Source: Actinomycetota bacterium (GTDB lineage: Bacteria; Actinomycetota; Thermoleophilia; Solirubrobacterales; Solirubrobacteraceae). From it: a stretch of DNA of 64,000 nucleotides. This document shows positions 43,181 through 51,971 of the stretch, piece after piece; positions within the stretch are counted from its first letter, which is position 1, and the number at the start of each line of letters is the position of its first letter. Under the pieces are notes generated by a model that saw nothing but the letters and a program-made list of their open reading frames with translations, did not search any database and was not told the origin of the DNA. The stretch is from NCBI GenBank assembly GCA_018268595.1, contig JAFDWH010000018.1:17170-81169 (forward strand), read 5' to 3'. The position numbers and the translations under genes are program-made.

Positions 43181-44616
43181 GCGCAACAGCCGCCGTCGAA
43201 ACCGCGCGCGAGCGCCTGACGCCGCACGAGCGGCTCGAGCTGCTGTGCGACACCGGCACGTTCGAGCCTGTCCGCTCGGGCGTGCTGTCGCCCAAGCTCG
43301 GCGCCCGCGCCCGCGCCGGCGACGGCGTCGTCGGCGGGCTGGGGCGCGTCGACGGGCGCCCGGTCGCCTGCTACGCGCAGGACGCCGGCTACCTCGGCGG
43401 CTCGCTCGGCGCGGCGCACGCCGACACGATCAACCGCGTGCTGTCGCTCGCCGGCCGCTCGCGCGTGCCGGTCGTCGGCTTCATCGAGTCGGGCGGCGCG
43501 CGCATGCAGGAGGGAACGGCGGCGCTCGGCGGCTACGGGCGGATCTTCCGCCACAACGTGGCGCTGAGCGGGATCGTCCCGCAGATCTCGATCATCGGCG
43601 GCCTCTCGGCCGGCGGCGGCTGTTACTCGCCGGCGCTGACCGACTTCGTCGTGATGACCGAGGACGCGGCGATGTTCCTCACCGGCCCGGGCGTCGTGAA
43701 GGACGTGATGGGCGAGGACGTCAGCGCCGCCGAGCTGGGCGGCCACAAGGTGCACGAGCGCAACGGCGTCTGCGACCTCGTCGTCGAGGACGACCGCGCC
43801 GCGGCGCTGCTGTCGCGCCGGCTGCTGTCCTACCTGCCGCAGCACAGCGGCGCCGGGCTGCCGCGCACGCTCGCGGTCGAGCCGGAGCTGGCCGACCCGG
43901 GCGCGGCCGTGCCGGACGACCCGCGCAAGGTCTACGACGTGCGCGACGCGATCGCCGGCATCGTCGACGGCGGCTCGCTGCTGGAGATCCAGCCCCGCTG
44001 GGCGCGCTCGATCGTGACCGCGTTCGCGCGCATCGACGGGCGGTCGGTCGGCGTGATCGCGAACCAGCCGCGCTTCCTCGGCGGCGTGCTCGACACGGAG
44101 TCCTCGCAGAAGGGCGCGAGATTCGTGGAGACGTGCGACGCGCACGGGATCCCGCTCGTCGTGCTGGTCGACACGCCCGGCTTCATGCCCGGCACGCGCC
44201 AGGAGCAGGCGGGCGTGATCCGCTTCGGCGCCTGCCTGGTGCGCGCGTTCGCGGGGGCGACGGTGCCGCGCGTGACGGTCGTGCTGCGCAAGGCGTACGG
44301 CGGCGCGTACATCACGATGAACTCGAAGGACCTCGGCGCCGACATGGTGTTCGCGTGGCCGAACGCGGAGCTGGGCGTGATGGGCGCGCAGCCGGCGGTC
44401 GGGATCATCCACCGGCGCGAGCTGGCGGCGGCGGACGACCCGGTCGCGGAGAGAGCGCGGCTGGCGGCCGCCTACGCGGAGGAGCACCTCGGCGCGGACG
44501 TCGCCGCCGCTGCGGGCTTCGTCGACGAGGTGATCGAGCCGCACGAGACGCGGCGCCGGCTGGCGTGGGCCCTCTCGACGATGGACGACCGGCGCGCCGG
44601 CGCCTTCATCGCGTGA
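43177..44616 (+). CDS. accD: Acyl-CoA carboxylase carboxyltransferase (AccD-type beta chain)
   Basis: 479 residues with both carboxyltransferase halves. The N-terminal half has RVPVVGFIESGGARMQEGTAALGGYGRIF and ISIIGGLSAGGGCYSPALTDFVVMTE. The C-terminal half has VVLVDTPGFMPGTRQEQAGVIRFGACLVRAFA and VVLRKAYGGAYITMNSKDLGAD. It transfers the carboxyl from biotin to acetyl- or propionyl-CoA. In this operon it most likely makes malonyl-CoA for FAS. The biotin-carboxylase alpha chain is not in the window. Confidence 0.9.
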   Translation: MSATAAVETARERLTPHERLELLCDTGTFEPVRSGVLSPKLGARARAGDGVVGGLGRVDGRPVACYAQDAGYLGGSLGAAHADTINRVLSLAGRSRVPVVGFIESGGARMQEGTAALGGYGRIFRHNVALSGIVPQISIIGGLSAGGGCYSPALTDFVVMTEDAAMFLTGPGVVKDVMGEDVSAAELGGHKVHERNGVCDLVVEDDRAAALLSRRLLSYLPQHSGAGLPRTLAVEPELADPGAAVPDDPRKVYDVRDAIAGIVDGGSLLEIQPRWARSIVTAFARIDGRSVGVIANQPRFLGGVLDTESSQKGARFVETCDAHGIPLVVLVDTPGFMPGTRQEQAGVIRFGACLVRAFAGATVPRVTVVLRKAYGGAYITMNSKDLGADMVFAWPNAELGVMGAQPAVGIIHRRELAAADDPVAERARLAAAYAEEHLGADVAAAAGFVDEVIEPHETRRRLAWALSTMDDRRAGAFIA

Positions 44617-45398
44617 CCGTGGTGGACCTCGCCGGCAAGCGCGTCCTCGTCACGGGCGTCATCACGAAGGACTCGATCGCGTTCGCGACCGCCGAGCAGC
44701 TGCAGCGCTGCGGCGCGGAGATCGTGCTGACCGGCTTCGGCCGCGCGAGACGGCTGACCGAGCGCGCCGCGGCGAAGCTGCCGAGAACGCCCGAGGTGCT
44801 GGAGCTGGACGTCAACGAGCCGGGGCACTACGGGCCGCTGGTGGATCAGCTGCGGCAGTGGTGGGGCGGGGTCGACGGCGTCCTGCACGCCGTGGCCTAC
44901 GCGCCCGAGGACGCGCTGGGGGGGAACTTCCTCAACACGCCGCCGGCGAGCGCGCTGACCGCGTTCCAGACGAGCGCCGTGTCGTTGAAGCAGCTCGGCG
45001 CGGCGCTCTTGCCGCTGATGGATCGTGGCGGCTCGATCGTCGGGCTCGACTTCGACGCGACCGTGGCGTGGCCGATCTACGACTGGATGGGCGTCGCGAA
45101 GGCGGCGCTGGAGTCGACCTCGCGCTACCTCGCGCGCGACCTCGGCCCGCACGGCATCCGCGTGAACCTCGTCAGCGCCGGACCGCTGAAGACGGTCGCT
45201 GCCGGCGGTATCCCCGGCTTCGAGCGGCTCGCCGAGGCGTGGGGGAAGCAGGCGCCTTTGGGGTGGGACGTGACCGACCCGCTGCCGGTCGCGAAGACGA
45301 TCTGCTTCCTGCTGTCGGACTGGTCGAGCGCGATCAGCGGCGAGATCGTCCACGTCGACGGCGGCTTCCACGCGATGGGGACGGCGCTGGCGGAGTAG
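44613..45398 (+). CDS. fabI: Enoyl-ACP reductase, InhA-like
   Basis: 261 residues from a GTG that overlaps the accD stop (GTGA); a second GTG follows 6 bp later. KRVLVTGVITKDSIAFATAEQL and LDFDATVAWPIYDWMGVAKAALESTSRYLA, with the Tyr and Lys of the active site, resemble mycobacterial InhA more than E. coli FabI, as do VSAGPLKTVAAGGIPGF and APLGWDVTD. It uses NADH to reduce enoyl-ACP, the last step of the cycle. No FabZ/HadAB dehydratase is in the operon. Confidence 0.92.
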   Translation: MTVVDLAGKRVLVTGVITKDSIAFATAEQLQRCGAEIVLTGFGRARRLTERAAAKLPRTPEVLELDVNEPGHYGPLVDQLRQWWGGVDGVLHAVAYAPEDALGGNFLNTPPASALTAFQTSAVSLKQLGAALLPLMDRGGSIVGLDFDATVAWPIYDWMGVAKAALESTSRYLARDLGPHGIRVNLVSAGPLKTVAAGGIPGFERLAEAWGKQAPLGWDVTDPLPVAKTICFLLSDWSSAISGEIVHVDGGFHAMGTALAE

Positions 45399-45411
45399 CA
45401 ACCCGTCGAGG

Positions 45412-45452
45412 ACTGCGGATCTGTACATCCATGGGATGCAGAGATCCGCAGT
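45412..45452. terminator. Long bipartite hairpin at the end of the FAS operon
   Basis: Outer arms ACTGCGGATCT and AGATCCGCAGT are perfect 11-bp complements. Inside them CATCC-atg-GGATG forms a second stem, separated by a 3x3 mismatch. It lies 13 bp after the fabI stop and 7 bp before the end of the convergent gene, so it can act on both strands. Confidence 0.7.
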
Positions 45453-45459
45453 GGCCCGC

Positions 45460-46443
45460 TCACGGGTCGCTGAACGGCTGCAGCGGGATGCCGTGGTCGT
45501 GCTCGCGCATTCCCAGCTCGTAGGTGGCGCCGCCGCGGACGGTGAGCGCACGCGGCGGGTGGCCGGGGCGCTCGACGGTGAGCGTCATGTCGGCGATCGC
45601 GCAGTGCGCGGTGTGGTGCTGCGAGCCCGGTGCCGGGTCGCTGTAGATCCAGCCGACGACGTCGGCGCGCGGCGCTGACACCTCGCCGCGCACGACGATC
45701 CCGTCGCCCGGGAGCGTGAACGCGGCGCGCTCGGGCTGCTCGGCGACGCGCACCGCGCGCGTGCGGCCGAGGCCGCCGAGGCGGTGGCGCACGCCGTCGA
45801 GCGAGAGGCAGCCGTTCGCGACCCAGGGAGTCGTCCAGCGGCCGATCCTGATGCGGCCGATCGTCGCGTCGATCCACGCGTCCGGCTGCGCGTCGAACGC
45901 CGTCCCGTGCAGCCAGATCCAGCGCTCGGCATGCTCGGCGCCCCAGTTGTGGCCGATCATCCCCGGCCACTCCTCGACCGCCATGGTGCGGCCTCTCACC
46001 GTGACGGTGCCGCTCACGCGGATCGCCGGACGCAGGCTCAGCGCCTTCGTGCGCGGCAGCTTCGCGCGGTACATCCACGCTCTCGGCAGGTACGGGAACG
46101 GCGGCTCGCCGCCCTCGAAGCGCAGCTCCCACGTCGCGAGGTCGGGGATCGAGCCGGAGCAGCCGTCGGGGCCGATCCGCCCGTCGCCGATCTGCACCCA
46201 ATCGCGGCCGTCATCGGCGACGAGCTCCTCGGGCGCGGGCGAGACCTTCGCCGCATGGGGACCCTGCTCGTCGAAGAGCGTCACCCACAGCGAGCCGACC
46301 GGCGCCGCGCCGGGGCGCTTGTGGACCGTGTAGCGCAGCCACAGCGCGCGCCGGCTCGCGGCGTCGCCGCACTTCAGGTAGAAGCTCTCGTAGTGCCCGG
46401 CACTCTCGCCGACCGCCGGGAAGCGCGCGTCCTCGGGGCCCAT
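45460..46443 (-). CDS. CrtC/tocopherol-cyclase-like lipocalin-fold protein
   Basis: 327 residues, no signal peptide. EEWPGMIGHNWGAEHAERWIWLHGTAF contains the G-H-N-W-G segment seen in tocopherol cyclase-like and carotenoid 1,2-hydratase (CrtC)-like proteins. The rest is beta-rich with many Trp and Arg residues. It probably binds a hydrophobic ligand, but no reaction can be assigned. It is the last gene of the F420 gene run on this strand, 45 bp after cofE. Confidence 0.6.
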   Translation of the reverse strand: MGPEDARFPAVGESAGHYESFYLKCGDAASRRALWLRYTVHKRPGAAPVGSLWVTLFDEQGPHAAKVSPAPEELVADDGRDWVQIGDGRIGPDGCSGSIPDLATWELRFEGGEPPFPYLPRAWMYRAKLPRTKALSLRPAIRVSGTVTVRGRTMAVEEWPGMIGHNWGAEHAERWIWLHGTAFDAQPDAWIDATIGRIRIGRWTTPWVANGCLSLDGVRHRLGGLGRTRAVRVAEQPERAAFTLPGDGIVVRGEVSAPRADVVGWIYSDPAPGSQHHTAHCAIADMTLTVERPGHPPRALTVRGGATYELGMREHDHGIPLQPFSDP

Positions 46444-46488
46444 CGCCGCGCGAACGTACCAACGGGCCGCACGTCGGCGCGCCGGTCG

Positions 46489-47235
46489 CTAGCGGAACAG
46501 GTCCTCGGACGCCGGGCGCACGAGCGCGGCGGCGCCTGGGCCGTCGTCGTCGGGCGGCAGCACGTGGCGCTCGAGGCCGCGCACCACCACGACCGGCTGG
46601 CGCGAGTCCTTGCCGCGCGCGAGGTCGGCGGCGCCCGCGACCTGGTCGGCGAGCGCGATCCAGGTCGCGCGCAGCTCGCGCCCGTGGCTGTCGGTGCGCC
46701 CGCGCCAGTCCTCCAGCGGCGCGAGGCCGGCGATGCCGATCGCGACGTCGGCCTGCCCGTGGCGCCATGCGCGCCCGAACGAGTCGGTGACCACGACCGC
46801 GGGCGCGGCGCCGGTCAGCTCGCGCAGCCGCGCGCGCAGGCGCCGCGCGGAGCCGTCCGGGTCCTCCGGCAGCAGAATCAGCGTCTCCGGCTCTGCAACG
46901 TTCGACGCGTCCACGCCGGCGTTGGCACACACGAAGCCGTGGTGCGTGACGCAGATCAGCACCCCGCGCTCCGCGCGCAGCAGCTCGGCCGTCTCGTCGA
47001 GCACGACCTGCACGTGGCGGGGGTCCTTGCCGTGCGCGGCGGCCAGCTCCCGCGCGCGCTCGCCGGGCGTCACCTCGGCGAGCCGCCGCACGCGCCCCTC
47101 CGCCTTCGACACCGCCTTGTGCGCGACCACGACGACGTCGCCGTCGCGCAGCTCGGCGTGCGCTGCGATCAGCGCGGCGAGGTCCGCGCCCGGCGCGATC
47201 TCGGGCAGTCCCGCGAGCGCCTCCGCGCTCAGCAT
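46489..47235 (-). CDS. cofE: Coenzyme F420-0:L-glutamate ligase
   Basis: 248 residues. DGDVVVVAHKAVSKAEGRVRRL and GVLICVTHHGFVCANAGVDASNV are hallmark CofE stretches, with VVVTDSFGRAWRHGQADVAIGIAG as the metal/GTP region. It adds glutamates to F420-0. In mycobacteria this domain is fused to an FMN nitroreductase-like domain (FbiB, about 450 residues) that reduces dehydro-F420; here only the ligase domain is present. The start overlaps the cofC stop by one base. Confidence 0.92.
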   Translation of the reverse strand: MLSAEALAGLPEIAPGADLAALIAAHAELRDGDVVVVAHKAVSKAEGRVRRLAEVTPGERARELAAAHGKDPRHVQVVLDETAELLRAERGVLICVTHHGFVCANAGVDASNVAEPETLILLPEDPDGSARRLRARLRELTGAAPAVVVTDSFGRAWRHGQADVAIGIAGLAPLEDWRGRTDSHGRELRATWIALADQVAGAADLARGKDSRQPVVVVRGLERHVLPPDDDGPGAAALVRPASEDLFR

Positions 47236-47909
47236 CAGCGGCCCAGCGCGCGGGTGCGCTGGAGCTGGTGGAGCATGCCGCGCGTGTGCGCCGCACCGCC
47301 GCGGCTCGCGGCCAGCCGCTCCTGCAACGCGGCGAGGTCGTCGGGCGTGTCGACGTCGAGCTCGATCGAGGCGATCTCCGCGACCTCGGCCGGCACGCCG
47401 CCGGCCTGCGCCAGCTCCAGGTGGCGGGCGAAGCTGCCCGGGCCGTAGCGCGGCTCGAGCGCGTCCGGCGGCGACAGCAGCAGCCCGTTCGTGCCGGTGC
47501 CGTGGCGGTCCGGCATCACGACGACGAAGCGCTCGGCGGTGCGCGGCTTGCCGAGCAGCGTCTCGAGCGCGAGCGGGTCGATCAGCGGCGTGTCGCCCGC
47601 GAGGCACAGCACCTGCGCAGCGCCGAGCTCGCGCGCGACGCCGGCGCCGCGCACGACCGCCTGGTCCTGCCCGCTCTCGGCCGGGTCGTCGAGCGCGCGG
47701 GCGCCGTAGCCCTCGGCGATCCGCTGCGCGCCCGGGTCGGCGCTCACGACGAGGATCTCGTCGATCGCCGGCGCGCGCCTCAGCGCCGTCAGCACGTCCG
47801 TGAACATCGCCTCGGCCAGCGCGCGCCGCGCGCCGCTCGCGAGCGCGCCCTCGAGGCGCCGCTTCGCGCTCGCGAAGCGCTTGACCGGAAGGATCGCGAC
47901 GGTCTGCAT
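47235..47909 (-). CDS. cofC: Phosphoenolpyruvate/2-phospho-L-lactate guanylyltransferase
   Basis: 224 residues. AILPVKRFASAKRRLEGAL is the nucleotide-binding N-terminus of CofC/FbiD, ALDDPAESGQDQAVVRGAG follows, and VLCLAGDTPLIDPLALE carries the metal Asp. It activates PEP or phospholactate with GTP for the CofD step. It is in one operon with cofD upstream (22-bp gap) and cofE downstream (overlap). Confidence 0.9.
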   Translation of the reverse strand: MQTVAILPVKRFASAKRRLEGALASGARRALAEAMFTDVLTALRRAPAIDEILVVSADPGAQRIAEGYGARALDDPAESGQDQAVVRGAGVARELGAAQVLCLAGDTPLIDPLALETLLGKPRTAERFVVVMPDRHGTGTNGLLLSPPDALEPRYGPGSFARHLELAQAGGVPAEVAEIASIELDVDTPDDLAALQERLAASRGGAAHTRGMLHQLQRTRALGR

Positions 47910-47931
47910 GAGGCGCCGTACGGTATCCGCG

Positions 47932-48855
47932 TCAGCCGCCGAGCGCGGTCGCGAACGCGAGCGTCTCGCGCGCGAGCCGCTGGCGCCCCGCCGCGTCGGC
48001 CATCAGCAGGTCGGTCTCCAGCAGCGGCAGCGGGGTCCCCTCCGGCAGCCGCTCGTCGGCGACGAGCCCGTCGAGCAGGTCCCCGTAGACGGCCGCGACG
48101 CCCGCCGCGCTCGCCGGCTGGCCGGCCCACGCGAGGCACGCGGCGGTCGGTCCCTTCAGCACCTCGCCGCCGACGATCGGGCTGACGGCGACGACCGGCG
48201 CGCTCGCCGCCCGCAGCGCCGCCCGCATCCCCGGCAGCGCGAGGATCGGCCCGATCGAGACGACCGGGTTCGACGGCCCGATCACGATCGCCCGCGCCCG
48301 CGCGAGCGCGTCGAGCACCTCCGGCGTCGGTCTCGCGTCGTCGACTCCCGCGAACGTCACGTCGTCGAGCGGCCCCGCGCCGCTGCCGAGGATCATCCAC
48401 TCCTGGAAGGGCCAGTCGCGCCCGTGCGCGCGCACGCGCGTGCGGACCGGCTCGTCGCACATCGGCAGCACGCGGCCGGGGATCTCGAACGCGCGCCCGA
48501 GCTCCGCGATGGCCTCCGTCAGGCGCGCGCCCTCCGCGAGTCGCCGCGCCCGCTCGATCCCGATCGCGAGGTCGCGGTCGCCGACGTTGAACCACACGTC
48601 GCGCCCGAGCGCGCGGAGGCCGTCCATCACGTGGAACGTGTCGCCGGCGAGCCCCCAGCCGCGCTCGTCGATGCGGTCGGCGAGGTGGAACGTGACGAGG
48701 TCGGGGTCGGGCGAGACGTGCGCCCCGTGGACCTCGACGTCGTCGGCCGTGTTGGCGATCACGACGAGCGCGTCGGGGCCGGCCACGTCGGCCATCCCAC
48801 GCGCGAGCTTCGCGCCGCCGGTGCCGCCGGCGAGCAGCACGACCGGCGCGGTCAT
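47932..48855 (-). CDS. cofD: 2-phospho-L-lactate transferase (FbiA)
   Basis: 307 residues. VVLLAGGTGGAKLARGMADV is the GGTGG-x-K start of CofD, with VIANTADDVEVHGAHVSPDPD and VIGPSNPVVSIGPILALPGMR further on. It transfers the PEP or phospholactyl group onto Fo to give (dehydro-)F420-0. Its ATG overlaps the npdG stop, so the four F420 genes are translationally linked. Confidence 0.94.
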   Translation of the reverse strand: MTAPVVLLAGGTGGAKLARGMADVAGPDALVVIANTADDVEVHGAHVSPDPDLVTFHLADRIDERGWGLAGDTFHVMDGLRALGRDVWFNVGDRDLAIGIERARRLAEGARLTEAIAELGRAFEIPGRVLPMCDEPVRTRVRAHGRDWPFQEWMILGSGAGPLDDVTFAGVDDARPTPEVLDALARARAIVIGPSNPVVSIGPILALPGMRAALRAASAPVVAVSPIVGGEVLKGPTAACLAWAGQPASAAGVAAVYGDLLDGLVADERLPEGTPLPLLETDLLMADAAGRQRLARETLAFATALGG

Positions 48856-49529
48856 GCGGCCGGCAGGCCGGCGATGCGGATGCCGGCGGTGACCTTGTGA
48901 CGCACGTTGATCGCGATCGTGAGGGCGGTCAGCTGCTCGACGATCCGCGCCAGCTCGAGGCGGCCGGCGTCGACCGGGCGCAGGCCGGGGATGCGTGCGA
49001 TCAGCTCGGCGACGCGCTGCTTCGCCGCGTCGTCGTCGCCGCACAGCAGCGCGTCCTCGTCGAACGCGTGGCCGAGGTCGGCGAGGTGTCCGGCAGCGAC
49101 CGTGTGCAGGCCCGCGACGACAGACACGCCGTCGGGGACCAGCTCCGCCGCCTGCTGCGCGGCGGAGCCCTGCGGCACGCCGAGCGTGCGCGTCGGGCGC
49201 CCGCCGACCGCCGTCGCGAGCGGGACCGTCACGTCGAGCAGGACGGTGCCGGGCTGCAAGGCGGCTCTGATCGATCTGAGCGTGGCCGCCTGGCTGGCGA
49301 ACGGGACGGACAGCACGACGAGGTCCGCGGCGGCGGCCGCCTCGGCGTTCGCGAGCCCGCGCGCGTGGGCGCCGGGCACCGCGGCCGCGACCCGCTCGGC
49401 GGCTTCCTGCGCGCGGCCGGCGTCGCGCGAGCCGATCGTGACCGGCACCTGCGCGGCGGCGAGCCGCAGCGCGAGGCCGAAGCCGAGGTCGCCGGTCGCG
49501 CCGACGATCGTGACGGGGGAGACGGACAT
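48852..49529 (-). CDS. npdG: F420H2:NADP+ oxidoreductase
   Basis: 225 residues. VTIVGATGDLGFGLALRLAAA and TIGSRDAGRAQEAAERVAA are the NADP-binding Rossmann part with the Ser-Arg pair for the 2'-phosphate. DLVVLSVPFASQAATL and TAGIRIAGL at the C-terminus match Npd/Fno enzymes. It exchanges hydride between NADPH and F420, supplying reduced F420 to enzymes such as the luciferase-like protein at 8238. Confidence 0.9.
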   Translation of the reverse strand: MSVSPVTIVGATGDLGFGLALRLAAAQVPVTIGSRDAGRAQEAAERVAAAVPGAHARGLANAEAAAAADLVVLSVPFASQAATLRSIRAALQPGTVLLDVTVPLATAVGGRPTRTLGVPQGSAAQQAAELVPDGVSVVAGLHTVAAGHLADLGHAFDEDALLCGDDDAAKQRVAELIARIPGLRPVDAGRLELARIVEQLTALTIAINVRHKVTAGIRIAGLPAA

Positions 49530-49542
49530 GCGGCGGCGGAGG

Positions 49543-50322
49543 CTACCGGCCGGCGAACTGCGGCAGGCGCCGCTCGGCGAGCGCCCGCGCCCCCTCGGCG
49601 AAGTCCTCCGACTGCGCGCACAGCTGCTGGGCGGCGACCTCCTGCTCGAGCGTCGCGGCGAGCGCCGGCTTGGCGGCCGCGTCCAGCACGCGCTTCGCGA
49701 GCCCGACCGCCAGCGGCGCGCACGCGAGCAGCTCGTCGACCAGCTGCTGCGTGGCCGCCTCCAGCTCCTCGGCCGGCGCGACGCGGTTCACCAGCCCGAT
49801 CCGCTCGGCCTCCTCCGCGCCGATCAGCTTGCCGGTCATGATCAGCTCCTTTGCGCGCCCGAGCCCGACGACCGCCGGCAGCCGCGAGGAGCCGCCGACG
49901 TCGGGGATCAGGCCGACGCGCGTCTCCGGCATCCCGATCAGCGCGTCGGCCGCCATCGTGCGCAGGTCGCACGCGAGCGCCAGCTCCAGTGCGCCGCCGA
50001 TGCAGCCGCCGTGGATCTGGCAGACGACCGGCTTCGTCATCTCCTCGGCGACGTTCCACGCCTCCAGGACCTCGCGGCGGAACGCGCGCAGGTGCTGCGG
50101 CGTCTCCGACAGCCCGCCGAGCGCGCCGAAGTCCATCCCGGAGGAGAACATCGCGCCGGCACCGCGCACGACGACGCAGTGGACGTCCGGCGCGTTCGCG
50201 GCCTCCTTCAGCGCCGCGCCGATCGCCAGCACCAGCTCGCCGTGCATCGCGTTGCGCTTCTCGGGGCGGTTGAGGATCACGTGGCGGACCGCGCCGCGGT
50301 CCTCGGTCTCGACGAGCGCCAT
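49543..50322 (-). CDS. Enoyl-CoA hydratase/isomerase family protein
   Basis: 259 residues. Crotonase fold: VVVRGAGAMFSSGMDFGALGG and VCQIHGGCIGGALELALACDLRTMAADALIGMPETRVGLIPDVGGSSRLP include the two oxyanion-hole regions and a Glu in MPETRVG. Substrate unknown. It lies 13 bp ahead of npdG and may be the first gene of the F420 transcript, though its function is probably in acyl-CoA turnover. Confidence 0.85.
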   Translation of the reverse strand: MALVETEDRGAVRHVILNRPEKRNAMHGELVLAIGAALKEAANAPDVHCVVVRGAGAMFSSGMDFGALGGLSETPQHLRAFRREVLEAWNVAEEMTKPVVCQIHGGCIGGALELALACDLRTMAADALIGMPETRVGLIPDVGGSSRLPAVVGLGRAKELIMTGKLIGAEEAERIGLVNRVAPAEELEAATQQLVDELLACAPLAVGLAKRVLDAAAKPALAATLEQEVAAQQLCAQSEDFAEGARALAERRLPQFAGR

Positions 50323-50369
50323 GGAGGCCTCCGGTCTCGGTCGCGTGGGCGTGGGCGTGGCGGTCGAGG

Positions 50370-50840
50370 CTAGCGCCCGTCGCGCGGGCGCACGCCACCG
50401 CGGCCGAGACGCGCCTCGTCGTGCGCGGCGCCGGGGCCGAGCAGCCCCCAGAGCTGGAACGCGAGCCGCAGGCCGGTTCCGAGCAGGACCCACTTCGGCC
50501 ACCACGAGCCGTCGGCGCCGGTCGCCAGCCAGACGACGTTGCAGGCGACGTTGACGAGGACGACGAGGCCGACCGCGTGCACGACGCGCTCGCGCACGCC
50601 GGGCCGGTCGAGCGCGCGGGCGCGGGGCGCCGGCGGACGCGGGGCGTCGGGGAGGTCGCGCGTGAGCGTCTCCAGCTCGCCGACGGTGCGGGCGGCGTAG
50701 GCGGCGTCGAGCCGCTCGTCCAGCTCCTCGGGCGTCAGCCGGCCGGCGCCGGCGTGGTCGCGCAGCAGCGTCGCGGTGCGCTCGCGCTCGGCGTCGGAGG
50801 CGCGCAGTTGCGGGGCGGTGCCGGGCTCGCCGTCGGCCAT
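50370..50840 (-). CDS. DUF1707 and 2TM-domain protein
   Basis: 156 residues from ATG at 50840. LRASDAERERTATLLRDHAGAGRLTPEELDERLDAAYAARTVGELETLTRDLP is the DUF1707 N-terminal domain common in Actinobacteria. Two hydrophobic segments follow (VVHAVGLVVLVNVACNVVWLAT and WVLLGTGLRLAFQLWGLLG). It is probably a membrane-associated protein of unknown role. Confidence 0.8.
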   Translation of the reverse strand: MADGEPGTAPQLRASDAERERTATLLRDHAGAGRLTPEELDERLDAAYAARTVGELETLTRDLPDAPRPPAPRARALDRPGVRERVVHAVGLVVLVNVACNVVWLATGADGSWWPKWVLLGTGLRLAFQLWGLLGPGAAHDEARLGRGGVRPRDGR

Positions 50841-50899
50841 CGTCGCGATGGTACGGGAACGTGCAGCCGCCGCCACGGGGCCGCGTTAGGCTGGCACCG

Positions 50900-51964
50900 A
50901 TGGCCGACGCGAACGACCTGCGCGCCGCTGCCGGCAGGGGACTGGCGGTGCTGACGCCTCATCCGCACCGCGGCGACCTGATCGCCGCTGGCGCCGTCCC
51001 GCTCACGCTCGGCGTGCTGCTCGTGAACGTGCGCCTGCACGCGACCTGGAGCCTCGGCCCGTTCGTCGTGCTCGACCTGCTCGCGTGCGCGCTCGTGCTC
51101 GGCATGGGCCTGCTCGCGCCGCGCGAAGGGGAACGGCCGCGCGCCTACCAGGAAGTCCTGCTGCTGGCGGGCCTGCTGCTCGGCTTCCTCGCGCTCGTGC
51201 GCGTCGCGGAGCTGCTCGGCGCGGACGCGCCGCTGCTGCATGCCGGCTCGCGCACGTGGATCTTCGCGGTCGCGGCGATCGCCGCGGCGTGGGTGGCGCG
51301 CGGCCGCGGCAGCGCCGTGTGCGCGCTGCTGGCGGCGCTCGCGGGGGTGGTCGCGGCCGTCTCGTTCGTCGCGTGGGCGTTCGCGCCGAAAGGACCGGGC
51401 GCGACGCGCTGGGTGCTGCTGGGCCTTGCGATCGCGCTGGTGCTGGCCGCGCTGGCGCGGCGCGAGCGGCAGCGGCGCGAGTCGGTGTACCTGATCGACG
51501 CGGCCGGCGTGACGGTGCTGGCGCTCGGTGTGACGTTCCTCGGCGCCGCCGTGACGACCTTCACGCCGGTGCCGGGTGCGGCGCTGAACTTCTTCGGGAT
51601 CCCGTGGAGCGTGCCGGGCGGCGGCTGGAAGCTCGTGCTGCTGGCCGCCGGGCTCGGCCTGCTCGCCTACGGGAGCGTCGACCGCGAGCCGGGGCCGAGC
51701 TGGCTCGGCGTGCTGGTGCTGGCGGTGTTCGTCGCGCTCGCGGGAATCCCCGCGGCGGGCGGCGCGAGCCTGTGGTTCTGGCCGCTCGTGCTGATGCTGC
51801 TCGGCGGCGTCGCCGTCGCGGCGGGCCTGCGCCCGCGGCAGGAGCTGCCGCCCGAGCCGCCCGGCCCGGGCGGCCGGCCCGGCGACGCGCCGACCGAGCC
51901 GTTGCCGGGGCCGGGGTCCGGCAGCCTGTGGGCCTCGCGGCGCGGCCGCGGCGAGCGGCCGTAG
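50900..51964 (+). CDS. Multi-spanning membrane protein of unknown function
   Basis: 354 residues with about ten hydrophobic segments from residue 28 to 320 and a Pro/Gly-rich cytoplasmic tail (PPEPPGPGGRPGDAPTEP). No transporter signature is seen. It is divergent from the DUF1707 gene and convergent with vapC, 7 bp from its stop. Confidence 0.65.
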   Translation: MADANDLRAAAGRGLAVLTPHPHRGDLIAAGAVPLTLGVLLVNVRLHATWSLGPFVVLDLLACALVLGMGLLAPREGERPRAYQEVLLLAGLLLGFLALVRVAELLGADAPLLHAGSRTWIFAVAAIAAAWVARGRGSAVCALLAALAGVVAAVSFVAWAFAPKGPGATRWVLLGLAIALVLAALARRERQRRESVYLIDAAGVTVLALGVTFLGAAVTTFTPVPGAALNFFGIPWSVPGGGWKLVLLAAGLGLLAYGSVDREPGPSWLGVLVLAVFVALAGIPAAGGASLWFWPLVLMLLGGVAVAAGLRPRQELPPEPPGPGGRPGDAPTEPLPGPGSGSLWASRRGRGERP

Positions 51965-51971
51965 CGCCGCC

